A stretch of DNA of 55,176 bases from Sergeia podlipaevii (GCA_030849805.1 JASANZ010002151.1:1-55176), one strand, 5' to 3'; counted from the first letter of the stretch, positions 31,603 to 41,208 are shown. Notes: a model not told the origin generated them from the letters alone. Numbers and translations: made by a program.

Positions 31603-32882
31603 GAAGAAGGTGAGAAGACAGTGTTTCGGCCGGAGTATGACGCGCGCGCGTGACCAGAGCCAAGAGCGAAAGGAGATGGGAGGAAGGGGAAGGCGCTGAC
31701 ATCACTGCAGAGAGAGAGAGAGAGCGACGAATTCTAGTAGTGGCTTTTTTGCGGTGTCTGTCGCATCTACGGCTGTCAACTCCGTTTGTAAGTGTGACAA
31801 TTCTCTCTTTTTTTTTTGTTGCTGTACTGTCGTTCTATCTCCCTTCCTGTGCTTTTTTTTTTGTTTGTGTGTGTGTGTGTTTGGTTATTAGCTAGCACGT
31901 GGTGTCCTGCGGGAATACTCTTTGTGAGTTGTGTTTTTTTTTTCTTTTGTTGCGTTTGGTTCTTTTCTATTTTACACCTCTATTTCTTATGTGTTGCGTT
32001 CGCTTAAGGATGCTTTTTTTTCTTTCTTTCTTTGTAAACTGCTCCCTCACCATTGTCAATAAGCGGCAGGGGAGTGTAGCTTTTCTCTTGGGTGTGATTC
32101 CGTGAGAGGTACACTGCGAATACCAGATGTTGTGGGTGCGTCGCTTTGCGACGGGAAGAATTGTTTACTTGATCACGCGTATTGTCATGCGTTTTTATTT
32201 TTTATAATACATTACTAGTTCTAGAGTGATCCTGCCTTTTTTCTCCCTTTCGCCTCATATGCATTAAAACAACAAAAGAAGACACAATTAAGCAAAAAGC
32301 AACAACATGGCAATAGTGGGAAGACTGAGGCCTCCCGAAACAAGAAAAAAAAGTACAAATAAAAAAAATTATAACAATAACAACAAAATATATTACATAC
32401 TTTTACAACACCTATTTTTTGTTTTAACAATACTTTTTTGAGAATGAATACCACTCCCTAAATGTTTTGCTACAACATTTTCCTTTTATTGAATGGGTTG
32501 CAATTACGTTTAAGGGATGCTGGGTGTACATTGGGTATAACTGTTTCATTCGTGTCTTGTCATTTTATCTGTAATTATGCTATCTCTTTGTTCTTTTCTT
32601 TTTGTATATTATGTAAATAAATCTTCTGATAGTCCAATTCTTATTAAAAGGCAAAGTTTTTTATTTACACATACGTAGTCTATCAACTCTGTTATAAATT
32701 CAAAGGATTTACTTATATTTTCTTTTGAAAGCGCTTGCATGCATTTTAATTAGTTTACTCCTTACTTTTTTTTTGTATCGATTAGTCATATATATATAGG
32801 CAGAGGACGCTCGCATATTTGCTGTTACACCAGACGACATTTATAAGGCGGCAAAGTGCGTCAGCTTACCCGAATACTTCTC
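31603..32882 (+). other. Long intergenic region, no gene seen
   Basis: About 1.3 kb with a GA repeat (31711-31723), a GT repeat (31865-31880) and AT-rich sequence. There is a TA run just upstream of the FTHFS gene (32787-32798). No gene or RNA was recognised. Confidence 0.6.
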
Positions 32883-34751
32883 ATGACGGCCCGGAAGATT
32901 CAATGCCAGGTCCCAGTACCGTCGGATCTTGAGATTGCTCAGAGCGTTGAGCCACAGTCAATCACAGCAATCGCCGAGTCCGCGGGTATTCTAGCCTCGG
33001 AGCTCAATCCGTATGGCTCTACCCGCGCCACAGTGAAGCTCAGCATACTCGACCGACTCAAGGACAGCCCCAATGGCAAGTACGTGGTGGTTGCAGGCAT
33101 GAACCCCACCCCACTCGGTGAAGGCAAGAGCACCACCACCATTGGCCTGGCTCAGGCTCTCGGTGCGTTTCTGCGCCGCCCAGCCTTCGCGTGCATCCGT
33201 CAGCCATCGCAGGGGCCCACTTTTGGCATTAAAGGTGGAGCGGCTGGCGGCGGCTACAGTCAAGTAATTCCTATGGAGGACTTTAACCTCCACGGTACCG
33301 GTGACATTCACGCCATCACTGCTGCTAACAATCTTCTTGCAGCTGCCATTGACACTCGCCTCTATCACGAATGTACCCAGAGCGATGAGGCCCTTTATCG
33401 CCGTATTACCGCGGATCTGACCAGTTTCACCCCAATCATGAAGCGCCGCTTGCACAAGCTGGGCATCACCAAGGATGACCCAAAAGAGCTTACCCCGGAG
33501 GAGCGTGTGCGCTTTGCCCGTCTTGACATCGACCCCGATACCATCTCTTGGCGCCGCGTGACCGATGTGAATGATCGCATGCTACGCGACATCACTGTTG
33601 GCCAGGGCCCAGCTGAGCAGGGCCACACACGCCGCACAGGGTTTGATATCTCTGTAGCCTCTGAGGTGATGGCCATCTTGGCTCTCGTTGACAACTTGCA
33701 GGACATGCGTGACCGCTTCAGCGTAATTCAAATCGGCACGAGTCGCTCCGGTGAGCCCATCACCGCGGAGGACATTGGTTGTGCTGGCGCCATGACAGTG
33801 CTCATGAAGGACACCATTGAACCGACGCTGATGCAGACGCTGGAGGGGACTCCAGTGCTGGTGCACGCCGGGCCTTTTGGCAATATTGCCCACGGCAACA
33901 GCAGCATTATTGCCGACCGTGTTGCGTTGAAACTGGCGGGCAAGGACGGCTTTGTGCTGACAGAGGCCGGTTTCGGGGCGGATATGGGAGGTGAAAAGTT
34001 CTTTGATATCAAGTGCCGCACGAGCGGCCTCACACCCGATGCGGCAGTGCTTGTGGCGACTGTGAGAGCGCTCAAGTACCACGGTGGTGTTGATCCAAAG
34101 GATGCACACAAGGAAAATCTTGGTGCGCTGCGTACCGGGAGTGCCAACCTGGTACGCCACATCCGGAATGTAAGTAAGTTTGGCGTCCCCGTCGTGGTTG
34201 CGTTAAACCAGTTCTCAAGCGACACCCAGGCAGAGCTCGATCTTGTCCGTGAGCTTGCGATGCAGGACGGTGGTGCGGCCGACGTGGTGGTGACCAACCA
34301 CTGGGCGAAGGGCGGTGCTGGTGCGGTGGATCTTGCCCAGGCACTGGTGCGTGTGACGGAGAAGGTCCCTGCAGACTTCAAGCTGCTCTACCCAGATAGC
34401 GCCTCCCTCAAAGAGAAGATTGAGATTGTGTGCAAGGAGATTTATGGCGCTGCAGGCGTGGAATATCTTAACGGCACGGAGGAGAAGCTCGCGCAGTTCG
34501 AACGTAGTGGCTTCGGCAGCTTCCCTGTCTGCATGGCCAAGACACAGTACAGCTTCTCGCATGACCCCAATCTAAAGGGTGCACCAACTGGGTTTATCGT
34601 TCCTATCCGCGATGTGCGCGTGAACTGTGGCGCGCGCTTTGTGTTTCCGCTTCTGGGAGACATCTCAACGATGCCTGGGCTTCCTACTCGTCCCGCATTC
34701 TTTAACATTGACATCGACTGTGAGACCGGAAAGATTATTGGACTGTCGTAA
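32883..34751 (+). CDS. FTL: Formate-tetrahydrofolate ligase (10-formyl-THF synthetase)
   Basis: A 622-residue enzyme, about the length known for Leishmania and bacterial FTHFS. I take the ATG at 32883 ([15 protein letters not shown]) rather than the upstream GTG. The P-loop [18 protein letters not shown] lies near residue 76. It is followed by the family signature [40 protein letters not shown], and C-terminal [23 protein letters not shown] residues. It joins formate to tetrahydrofolate using ATP to give 10-formyl-THF for purine synthesis and initiator Met-tRNA formylation. GC content and codon bias are higher than in the neighbouring unknowns, as expected for a well-expressed enzyme. The gene is absent from African trypanosomes, so it argues against that group. 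Confidence 0.95.
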   Translation: MTARKIQCQVPVPSDLEIAQSVEPQSITAIAESAGILASELNPYGSTRATVKLSILDRLKDSPNGKYVVVAGMNPTPLGEGKSTTTIGLAQALGAFLRRPAFACIRQPSQGPTFGIKGGAAGGGYSQVIPMEDFNLHGTGDIHAITAANNLLAAAIDTRLYHECTQSDEALYRRITADLTSFTPIMKRRLHKLGITKDDPKELTPEERVRFARLDIDPDTISWRRVTDVNDRMLRDITVGQGPAEQGHTRRTGFDISVASEVMAILALVDNLQDMRDRFSVIQIGTSRSGEPITAEDIGCAGAMTVLMKDTIEPTLMQTLEGTPVLVHAGPFGNIAHGNSSIIADRVALKLAGKDGFVLTEAGFGADMGGEKFFDIKCRTSGLTPDAAVLVATVRALKYHGGVDPKDAHKENLGALRTGSANLVRHIRNVSKFGVPVVVALNQFSSDTQAELDLVRELAMQDGGAADVVVTNHWAKGGAGAVDLAQALVRVTEKVPADFKLLYPDSASLKEKIEIVCKEIYGAAGVEYLNGTEEKLAQFERSGFGSFPVCMAKTQYSFSHDPNLKGAPTGFIVPIRDVRVNCGARFVFPLLGDISTMPGLPTRPAFFNIDIDCETGKIIGLS

Positions 34752-35358
34752 GTGACAGCAAATCAAACCACACACACACACACACACACACATAGCACAA
34801 AGAAAGTGCAAAAGTAAAGGGCATCTCTCCAATTATCGGGCAGCCATTGCACTTTTTTTTTCGTATGTGTTTTAGACATAGACGATAGTGAGAGAAGGAG
34901 AGAGTGAAGGAAAATTGAAAGAGGAGCAGCATATATTTATATTTACATATGAAGATGCGGCAATACGTTCAGTGTGGTATCACACTTAACCTGAAAAAAA
35001 AAACAACAGTTTATCTTTGTTGCATCTATTCTTTTTTCACTTGGAGTACATCAGTGCTGATAGGCCATTTTGTCTGGCTCTTTGAGTATCCATGATTTTT
35101 TTTTTGTGTGTGTTTACGCACGCATTTTTCTTTTTTTCTTTCTTTCATCTCCCTTTTTTTTTTAAAAAAAAAATAGCATCCTTTTCGTTGTGTCTGACAT
35201 GAGACATACTTGAGACTTACACACACACAGAAGGAATATTCTTCAGATTGCTCAAAAGGTCTGCCTTCTCTTTCATATCGGCGTTTTGTTGTTATTATAT
35301 TGCCTCTTTATTTTTAATTATCATTTTTTTTGTTTCCATTTTCTTTTTAGAAAAAGAA
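34752..35358 (+). other. Intergenic, with CA repeat and T10A10 junction
   Basis: A (CA)12 microsatellite lies at 34769-34792 and a T10A10 junction at 35154-35173. The 3' end is a pyrimidine-rich acceptor ending CTTTTTAG at 35350. Confidence 0.65.
35325..35350 (+). promoter_or_regulatory. Predicted spliced-leader acceptor
   Basis: TTGTTTCCATTTTCTTTTTAG ends 8 bases before the ATG at 35359. This gives a very short 5' UTR, which helps choose this start. Confidence 0.5.
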
Positions 35359-36795
35359 ATGTCTCTGAAGTCTGCCACTCCTTCCAGTTTTTATGTATCC
35401 TGTACAGGACCCAATTATGTCACTATTCTTTCTCCTTATCCCTTTTCGATAACGGCGTACCTCGCGATGCTGAAGGCCTCACCGCCATCATCAGAGGACG
35501 ACGGGAGAGAAGAGAAGAAGGCGGGTGATGTAGAGGCACCGATGATGGTACTTCCAATCTTCTCTACAGTGCTTCCACGCGAGGACGTGTCTCGTTATGG
35601 CCCCGAGATTGCTACGATTTTTGCAGGCATCACAGCAGGCAAGAAAGCGAAGGGTGAGGTAGGGGATGCGACGGAGTCATGCCATGTGGCCGCAATATGG
35701 TGCCTGCAATGCTTTACGGCGTATAGAATCAGTCTTTGCGCTGCAGGAGAAAGAGGTGCAGGTGATGGGGATCAGCAGAAGCGCACGGAGTGTGTAGAAA
35801 CTATGACAGTGACGACGAGGGCCAACCCAACGTGGTTGCAACTTCGCGGTGTTGCACAGTGCGACACGATATTCGATGGAGATGTCATGAGGAGACCTGA
35901 CTTTCTTCACTGCGCACGCACCCTTGCTAAGTCTAAATTCATTCTCTTTGTGACGCCGGAGCCAACTACGCTCAAGGCGATTCTGCCTTATGCGGCGCTG
36001 TGTTATTACGACGGGCTTTTCACATTGCCAATGGAGCTCCCCGTCTCTGACACAAGGAGCTTTTGGCTTTATAGTTTGCCCAATGGCCCCAGACGCTTTA
36101 TTCTGGATCTTCGCCCTGAAGCAGTGGATGCATGGAGCTTTCCTCAGGGTCAGGGAGTTGTCAACTCTATGAAAACTTCTGCAGAGGCAACTGCTGATGT
36201 TGCTACTTCACCAAGACTGTTCCCGTGGCGCCGTAACAGAAAGGTGCAGAGGGCAATCACTTCACACGAGTTTGCGGTGGTAGTGCGTTCGACCAGTGCG
36301 GAGATCGAGGCGTCTTTGAACCGAGCAGCGAAGTATCATGTAAAGGAGAACAAGGGAACGTGGCTCTACCGCGAGTTCCGCAGTGTTCTTGCGCAGTTTG
36401 CTGCGACACGGAACAATTACAATGTGAAGCTACTGAACGTGGAGGTAGTCAATGCAAAGACGGGAGAGGTAGCTGCGGGTTGCTGTGGCATGGCAGTAGG
36501 GTCTGTGTATCATGACTACACCATGTACACCACCACACGGGTTCAAGCTAGCTTGGGGACCTTGCTCACAAAGCTGGTAGGCGAGGCGCTGCAAAAGTGC
36601 GGCTATAGGATGTGGTACTGGGGTTTCCGTATTGGTTACATGGAATTGTTTGAGCATGACTACGGCGGTCGGGAGCTGGACGTGGCGGAGTTCTTTGACC
36701 TCTGGGAAGCTGGGCGTGACGTGCAGCCAGCGGTGCCGGTGGATATCTTTATTCTTGAGGGAAAGTCGATGCTTCCGTACTATTCTGGAGCATAG
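35359..36795 (+). CDS. Leucyl/phenylalanyl-tRNA-protein transferase-like protein
   Basis: A 478-residue protein, ATG at 35359 (MSLKSATPSSFYVSC). The C-terminal half matches the GNAT-fold aminoacyl-transferase (Aat) pattern: GTWLYREFRSVLAQF, then GCCGMAVGSVYHDYTMYTT (family form aGeigyxvGxvYtSltGF), then GTLLTKLVGEALQKCGYRMWYWG (family form GtvqLxxLgxwLqxxGfxfwDlG). A YYDGLFTLPMELP stretch near residue 220 fits the GfFP/G-L-P block of the family. Bacterial enzymes attach Leu or Phe to N-terminal Arg/Lys for N-end-rule degradation; eukaryotic homologues are patchy and poorly studied. Assignment is from pattern; the substrate in this organism is unknown. Confidence 0.6.
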   Translation: MSLKSATPSSFYVSCTGPNYVTILSPYPFSITAYLAMLKASPPSSEDDGREEKKAGDVEAPMMVLPIFSTVLPREDVSRYGPEIATIFAGITAGKKAKGEVGDATESCHVAAIWCLQCFTAYRISLCAAGERGAGDGDQQKRTECVETMTVTTRANPTWLQLRGVAQCDTIFDGDVMRRPDFLHCARTLAKSKFILFVTPEPTTLKAILPYAALCYYDGLFTLPMELPVSDTRSFWLYSLPNGPRRFILDLRPEAVDAWSFPQGQGVVNSMKTSAEATADVATSPRLFPWRRNRKVQRAITSHEFAVVVRSTSAEIEASLNRAAKYHVKENKGTWLYREFRSVLAQFAATRNNYNVKLLNVEVVNAKTGEVAAGCCGMAVGSVYHDYTMYTTTRVQASLGTLLTKLVGEALQKCGYRMWYWGFRIGYMELFEHDYGGRELDVAEFFDLWEAGRDVQPAVPVDIFILEGKSMLPYYSGA

Positions 36796-37029
36796 AGCGT
36801 GTACACGCATGATGGTGGTCTACCCGTGCTCTTGCAGTGGGTGCATTTATACGTGGTGTCTTTACTGATGTGCTGTTGGAGGTATGCTCACTCACTCACT
36901 CACACACACACACTACATGGCAGCGTGTTGGTTTACTTACTTTACCGTTTAGCTATTTTTATCCATTTTTTTTTTCCTTTTCTGAGTTGCATTTTGCACA
37001 TTACAAAGCGCGATTGGTAGCAGTTGTAG

Positions 37030-37048
37030 CGTGTCGAGACGCGACACG
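37030..37048. repeat. 19-bp arm-core-arm site in A1
   Basis: CGTGTCG-AGACG-CGACACG: 7-bp inverted arms around a 5-bp core. The A2 copy is its exact reverse complement, so the core is flipped. Confidence 0.8.
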
Positions 37049-37152
37049 AAGTGATCTATTACTTGGGTGTTGCTGTAGAGAAAAAGCTTAGGGACCGAGA
37101 GAGCGGTCATCCTAATTTTATATGACATTAAATATTATATGCGATTGTTATA

Positions 37153-37183
37153 ATCTCCTCCTTTTTGTTTTTACACCGCACAG
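37153..37183 (+). promoter_or_regulatory. Element's own spliced-leader acceptor
   Basis: CTCCTCCTTTTTGTTTTTACA followed by CCGCACAG, 69 bases before the ORF1 ATG. The equivalent site is conserved in A2 (about 41379-41402). Confidence 0.5.
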
Positions 37184-37251
37184 GGATAATAAATGTATAA
37201 AACTAGAAACTTTAGGACATATCTCGAGAATATTTTAAAACAGACCCAGCG

Positions 37252-38127
37252 ATGTCTCGTCTCGCAATTGATGACAGCATCGGCTGGTGTTCTATGGAAG
37301 ACGCAGTGCCTCGAGGGGCTGTTTTTATCAGCCCCAGCCCAGTGAGTGTCCCACATAGCATGGATGTTGTGTTGTGGGGGTCCAGTGAGCGTCTGTGTCG
37401 GCCAGCATTCAAGTACTTGATGCTAGAATTCATCGCGGAACCTCTGCCCCCTAACATGGAGCCTGTCCTTAATGATGGTAATGTTACCACATATAAGGCT
37501 GATGCACCATCCCCCCACGGACTTTTGAGACCGATAAGACGTGAGCCATCTGCTGAGCAGATGGTTGTTGTCGTGGAGGGTGATCTCTGCAGTTGTGGTC
37601 GTGTGCGGGCGAGAACGGAGACAGCTATCAATTGCTGCCGTCATGCAATAGATCAGATTCTGAGCCTACAACTGATCACCAGTGTGAACCACGAAGCATT
37701 GTTACGTTCTCGTGCGCAGAATGCCTCATCCTCTTGGGACAGATTAGATATGAGCGAGGAGGTGCTCCGAAACACCCGTCAGTTAGCGGACGTTATCGTT
37801 AACGCTCTGGTCACAGCAAAACAGGAAAACGTGAGGTTGAGGGAGTCGGGGATGGCCGGCATTTTGTGTACGGTTACGATGTCCGCGAAGGATTCCCCCT
37901 CAATGACCCATCACCTGGTCTACGAATCCAGACAAAACGCCGAAAAACTCGGAGAAAGCCCGTTGCATTTAGCGATCCTACGCTCCGGGTTTTGGGGACC
38001 CATGGTGAATTGTTCACGGGATTTAGGGCTGATAGGTCAAATCCGAACAATGTTATTAGCGGTATTCGTCATCACATTGGCTGCGATATGCCTGCTAAAA
38101 ACGAGAATAGCGTCGGGAAGTTTGTAA
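37252..38127 (+). CDS. Element ORF1, unknown (upstream partner of RdRp)
   Basis: A 291-residue ORF whose ATG is 12 bases after repeat A1. No domain is recognised. Residues 1-110 are mixed strands, and residues about 115-195 have a Cys-containing helix (CSCGRVRARTETAINCCRHA) and charged helices. The last ~97 codons overlap the RdRp frame and are probably not the main product. If the -1 frameshift at 37824-37830 is used, ORF1 residues 1-193 are fused to RdRp. It could be a gag-like protein of the retroelement or the ORF1 replicase co-factor of an RNA virus; the sequence alone does not decide. Confidence 0.6.
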   Translation: MSRLAIDDSIGWCSMEDAVPRGAVFISPSPVSVPHSMDVVLWGSSERLCRPAFKYLMLEFIAEPLPPNMEPVLNDGNVTTYKADAPSPHGLLRPIRREPSAEQMVVVVEGDLCSCGRVRARTETAINCCRHAIDQILSLQLITSVNHEALLRSRAQNASSSWDRLDMSEEVLRNTRQLADVIVNALVTAKQENVRLRESGMAGILCTVTMSAKDSPSMTHHLVYESRQNAEKLGESPLHLAILRSGFWGPMVNCSRDLGLIGQIRTMLLAVFVITLAAICLLKTRIASGSL

Positions 38128-39368
38128 ATTTTGCGCGCAAGTACTTCAATCGATTCAAGCCTGTTAACAGCTGGATCTCTCATGAAGAGTGGCTCAAGGG
38201 AACCTCATATAGTAAAAAAAGAAAGGAGCGGCTCATTCAAGCACACGCGAACTGCAGTGCCAATGAGAGAAGACACCCGTCAAGGTGTTTCAGTTTCATC
38301 AAAGATGAGGCCTACCAGGAAATCAAAGCGCCTCGCATTATCAGTTCCTACCCCGACTGGGTCAAATACGAACTCGGGCCATTCATCAAGTCCATTGAGA
38401 AGCGTTTCTTCGACAAAGAGTGCTTCGTCAAGGGGCGCAACAGTGCGGATCGTGACTCGATTCTTAGAGACAATATGTACGGCCCTGTGGGCTACACTGA
38501 CTTCTCTTCTTTCGAATGCCATCACGAGGGCGCTTACGCTGAGCTGTTTTGTGAGTTTGTGTTATATCTTTGTGGTGGGGTACGCAATCAAGAGTTTAAT
38601 CTATTTTCCACTCTTGTTCTTGGCTGCAACCATATGAAGTTCAGCCCTGTGGGTGTTCGTGCTCGCATTCACAGCCGCCTTATGTCTGGAGCTCCATGGA
38701 CGAGCTTACAAAATTCTTTTTTGAAAATTTTTATGCTCAAATATTTGAGAAGTTTAGCAGAAGGCCCCAGCTTTGACTTTGATAGGTTAGACACTCTTAT
38801 TGAGGGAGATGACGGTATTTTCCGCGCCTTTAGAATCAGACCAGCTGTGATATCTTCATTAGGATTGAAGCTTAAACTGAAATATGCTCGGAGTTACAGC
38901 TCAGCCTCATTCTGTGACCGAACTGTCACAGACAGCGGCGTTGTTGTTGACCCAATTTGGACTATCCAGAATTTGACTTGGATGCCTATTAAGTATTCTA
39001 AAAGTAGTCCCGGGCTTGTTAAAGGCTTGCTGAAAGCCAAAGCTATGTCCTTCCTGGAATCTTACAACGGTGCTCCTGTGGTAGCACTGTTATGCCATAA
39101 GATCATTGAATCCATGCGAGGAATTGACCACAGAAGAGGCGCTAAGCTCCTAGCTGACGGATATCACGGTATAGTCCTAAACGTCCCGTGTCTTGTTGAG
39201 CCAGACATTGAGTCTCGCATAAAATGCGAGGAGATGTTCGGTTTCACGGTGAATGACCAAATCGCCTGTGAGGAAGCTATAGACGCCTGGAATTTTGGTG
39301 AGGATTTGATCCTACCAATAGTTGTAAACCCTGAATGGGTTGAAAATGCCTACAAGGTGGCTGAGTAA
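37803..39368 (+). CDS. RNA-dependent RNA polymerase, tombus-/noda-like positive-strand RNA virus type
   Basis: An uninterrupted frame of 521 codons opening after a stop at 37800-37802. It has no ATG for its first ~95 codons, so expression by -1 frameshifting from ORF1 is likely. Polymerase motifs occur in the right order and spacing. Motif F is FIKDEAYQEIKAPRIISS (about 38295-38350), followed by a GPFIKSIEKRFF helix and CFVKGR. Motif A is TDFSSFECHH (38496-38525), motif B SGAPWTSLQNSF (38685-38720) and motif C EGDDG (38802-38816), then a KLKLKYARS motif-D-like stretch. The GDD and S-G-xxx-T-xxx-N patterns exclude a reverse transcriptase or tyrosine recombinase. Full-length and open, unlike the RT downstream. 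The nearest viral family cannot be fixed without a search. Confidence 0.85.
   Translation, partial: RSGHSKTGKREVEGVGDGRHFVYGYDVREGFPLNDPSPGLRIQTKRRKTRRKPVAFSDPTLRVLGTHGELFTGFRADRSNPNNVISGIRHHIGCDMPAKNENSVGKFVNFARKYFNRFKPVNSWISHEEWLKGTSYSKKRKERLIQAHANCSANERRHPSRCFSFIKDEAYQEIKAPRIISSYPDWVKYELGPFIKSIEKRFFDKECFVKGRNSADRDSILRDNMYGPVGYTDFSSFECHHEGAYAELFCEFVLYLCGGVRNQEFNLFSTLVLGCNHMKFSPVGVRARIHSRLMSGAPWTSLQNSFLKIFMLKYLRSLAEGPSFDFDRLDTLIEGDDGIFRAFRIRPAVISSLGLKLKLKYARSYSSASFCDRTVTDSGVVVDPIWTIQNLTWMPIKYSKSSPGLVKGLLKAKAMSFLESYNGAPVVALLCHKIIESMRGIDHRRGAKLLADGYHGIVLNVPCLVEPDIESRIKCEEMFGFTVNDQIACEEAIDAWNFGEDLILPIVVNPEWVENAYKVAE
37824..37903 (+). promoter_or_regulatory. Candidate -1 ribosomal frameshift signal
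   Basis: The heptamer G GAA AAC (37824-37830) is in the ORF1 frame, similar in design to the dianthovirus GGATTTT site. A 6-base spacer is followed by TTGAGGG (37837-37843), which pairs perfectly with CCCTCAA (37897-37903). The RdRp frame opens 22 bases upstream of the heptamer. Confidence 0.55.
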
Positions 39369-40978
39369 CCTTGTTATATGTTGCCTGGTTTGGGGCCTTT
39401 AATTCAACCACTTCCTGCCTTCATCCACAAGAAAAAAGGGAGGACTTGCAGGCAGCATTGACCAGGGGAAAGTTTGAGGAAGTTCCGAGGCTCCTCGGCC
39501 GCCGACTCCCCAGAGGTTTCCATGGTGTGAACGTTTTCACTCTCCCCGAGATGAAGGGAAGAAGACGTCTCATCACCGAACCTCACCTAAATGCCCCCAT
39601 CCGAAAGGAAGAACTCCCCCGAATGAGGTATCCATCGCGACTGGAGAGAAGACAGAGCTTGCGGTATGCGAAGTACATGATACAGATCGACTTTGAGGCA
39701 TATTACGACGCGTTACCTCTACCCGAAAACGCCCGCGACAAGTTCTTTTTTTCGCATCGCGGGAGGACGCCATTTCCGTCTCACGACGATCCCCACTGGC
39801 GCAAGATGGAGCGTGGCAATTGGTCAATCAATCACGAACGTGACTGTCGATATCCCGACTACCGTTACCATACACACCTATATCGATAACATCCTGATTG
39901 CCGCGCCTGAAGGTAAGGAGACAGAGTTCCTCGAGACAGTAAGGGCAATCCTGCGCAGGATACGAGTAGCTAACCTTCTAACGAGTCCAGACAGAGAGGA
40001 GTCACTTGAGAAAACGGACGGGGAGTTACTTAGGCTGTCCACAGACAGGCAGACGTTTATTGGGGAGGAATTTAGCTGGAGCGGCAGAGAACGCTTCGTG
40101 AAAAACTCAGTAAATGCCGTTTCCAAACTGGCCCTCGCGCTTCAGGCTCACGACTTCACATGCTGATCCTTCATATCCCTATTATCATTGGAGATGTATG
40201 CGCTTCACACGACTAGGCTCAATCCAGCACAGTATTTCCATCTCCTGAGGGCTTATAGAGGTGTGTATCGCGCGGTCGACCGCGGAAGACACCGGGGCTC
40301 TCCGCTCCCTTATATCAACGATAGGGTTAGAGACCTCATGCTGACCCTTGGCGAACGGCTGGTAGCAAACGAATGGTGGGAGATCGTCCCCAGATTCAGG
40401 CAACCTGCGAGGATGAGGAGTATGATGCAATAAGCTACACAGACGCATCCGCAGAAGGCTGGGGAGCTATCACACAATGGAGAAACGGCCCTTCATTCAC
40501 CTACCAGAAGCGATGGATCAGTGACCTCCATAGGGGTCCGGAAGCACCTCCTCCGAGGGAGCAAGACCGCACGAGACATTTCACTGCAAAACACTCTGCC
40601 CACGCTGAGCCACGGGTCATCGAGGAGCTGCTGAGAGTATTAATAAGACGAAACCCACAAGGGGGTCAAAAATGGGCTGTAGTTACTGATCACATCGCCA
40701 TCGTCCGCGCGCAGAGAAGAATGAATGGATATGGCAGCATTCGCAGGGGCTATGCGCCAAACAAGCTCTTTGAACTCACCAATAAGTTACTCCACGAACA
40801 CAATATTCTTGTGGTTTTCTTCTACCTTGCAGGCGAGTGCAATCCAGCTGACACAGTATCTAGATACTTTGGCGAAGACGAAACTGAAATACCGCAGCTC
40901 CTAGAAAGGCCCGCAAATAATATAACTGTACCACTGCTGAAATACACTTACTCGCCACTATGCGAAAGCGATGCTTGA
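39365..40978 (+). pseudogene. VIPER/DIRS-like reverse transcriptase-RNase H, broken in three segments
   Basis: Three consecutive pieces encode one RT/RNase H. Segment 1 (39365-about 39755, frame 2) carries VFTLPEMKGRRRLITEPHLN and MIQIDFEAYYDALPL (RT motif A). Segment 2 (about 39755-40415, frame 3) carries FRLTTIPTGARWSVAIGQ (motif B) and YIDN (39879-39890, YxDD position). It also has an in-frame TGA at 40164-40166. Segment 3 (about 40415-40978, frame 2) carries RNase H TDASAEGWGA (Asp at 40442) and NPADTVSRYFG (Asp at 40850). The first frame change falls at a run of seven T (39745-39751), one more than an unbroken frame would have. The first segment has no early ATG. Degradation, sequencing error or recoding are all possible. 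Confidence 0.8.
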
Positions 40979-41135
40979 CCTGATGGGATATCAAATTCAA
41001 ATCCGCCTACCTAAACCAATTAGAACGCAGAGGCTAGCTGATGGGACACGGAGAGCAGTCGTCCACAAATCTATTGAGATCTCCTATGAGAGCGAAGTCC
41101 CTGATGTGTGGGAGAGAGCGACATTAATGCGCTAG
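40971..41135 (+). CDS. Small element ORF overlapping the RT-RNase H stop and running into B1
   Basis: A 54-codon ORF starting in the ATGCTTGA overlap with the RT/RNase H stop and ending in TAG at 41133-41135. Its last ~30 codons lie in repeat B1. The corresponding segment of B2 keeps the same frame and stop with only conservative changes (WERATLMR versus WDRAALMR). Function unknown. It may be the remnant of a larger C-terminal ORF, or simply repeat sequence that stays open. Confidence 0.35.
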   Translation: MLDLMGYQIQIRLPKPIRTQRLADGTRRAVVHKSIEISYESEVPDVWERATLMR

Positions 41136-41208
41136 CATGGAAGCTCGATTGACCTGCACGTCCTTTCTTCTATTCCTCCCTTTTTATTATTACATAGGAA
41201 ATCGACAA
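41043..41208 (+). repeat. Split direct repeat B1
   Basis: 166 bp, nearly identical to 41652-41817, from GGGACACGGAGAGCAGTCGT to ATAGGAAATCGACAA. Only a handful of substitutions are visible. Confidence 0.9.

Larger units (their letters stand above)
37003..37240 (+). repeat. Split direct repeat A1 (5')
   Basis: Aligns along its whole length with 41205-41460. Shared blocks include CTATTACTTGGGTGTTGCTGT, GCACAGGGATAA and AATATTTTAAAA. It contains a pyrimidine tract and CACAG acceptor (AG 37182-37183) that would supply the 5' end of the ORF1 mRNA. Confidence 0.85.

Noticed and set aside
37866..37868. GTG as start of the RdRp
   Set aside because: Non-ATG starts are not expected, and the frame is open back to 37803. 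A frameshift from ORF1 explains it better.
38131..38637. 168-aa ORF in another frame within the RdRp
   Set aside because: Shadow of the RdRp frame, with Ser/Arg-rich composition and no motif.
37803..39368. This ORF as a tyrosine recombinase or reverse transcriptase
   Set aside because: The motif order F-A-B-C with SGxxxTxxxNxF and GDD is that of RdRps. No HxxR...Y and no YxDD were seen.
40164..40166. TGA read as tryptophan in the RT
   Set aside because: Cellular genes here end in TGA (for example at 26116 and 20429), so the standard code applies. Mutation is more likely.
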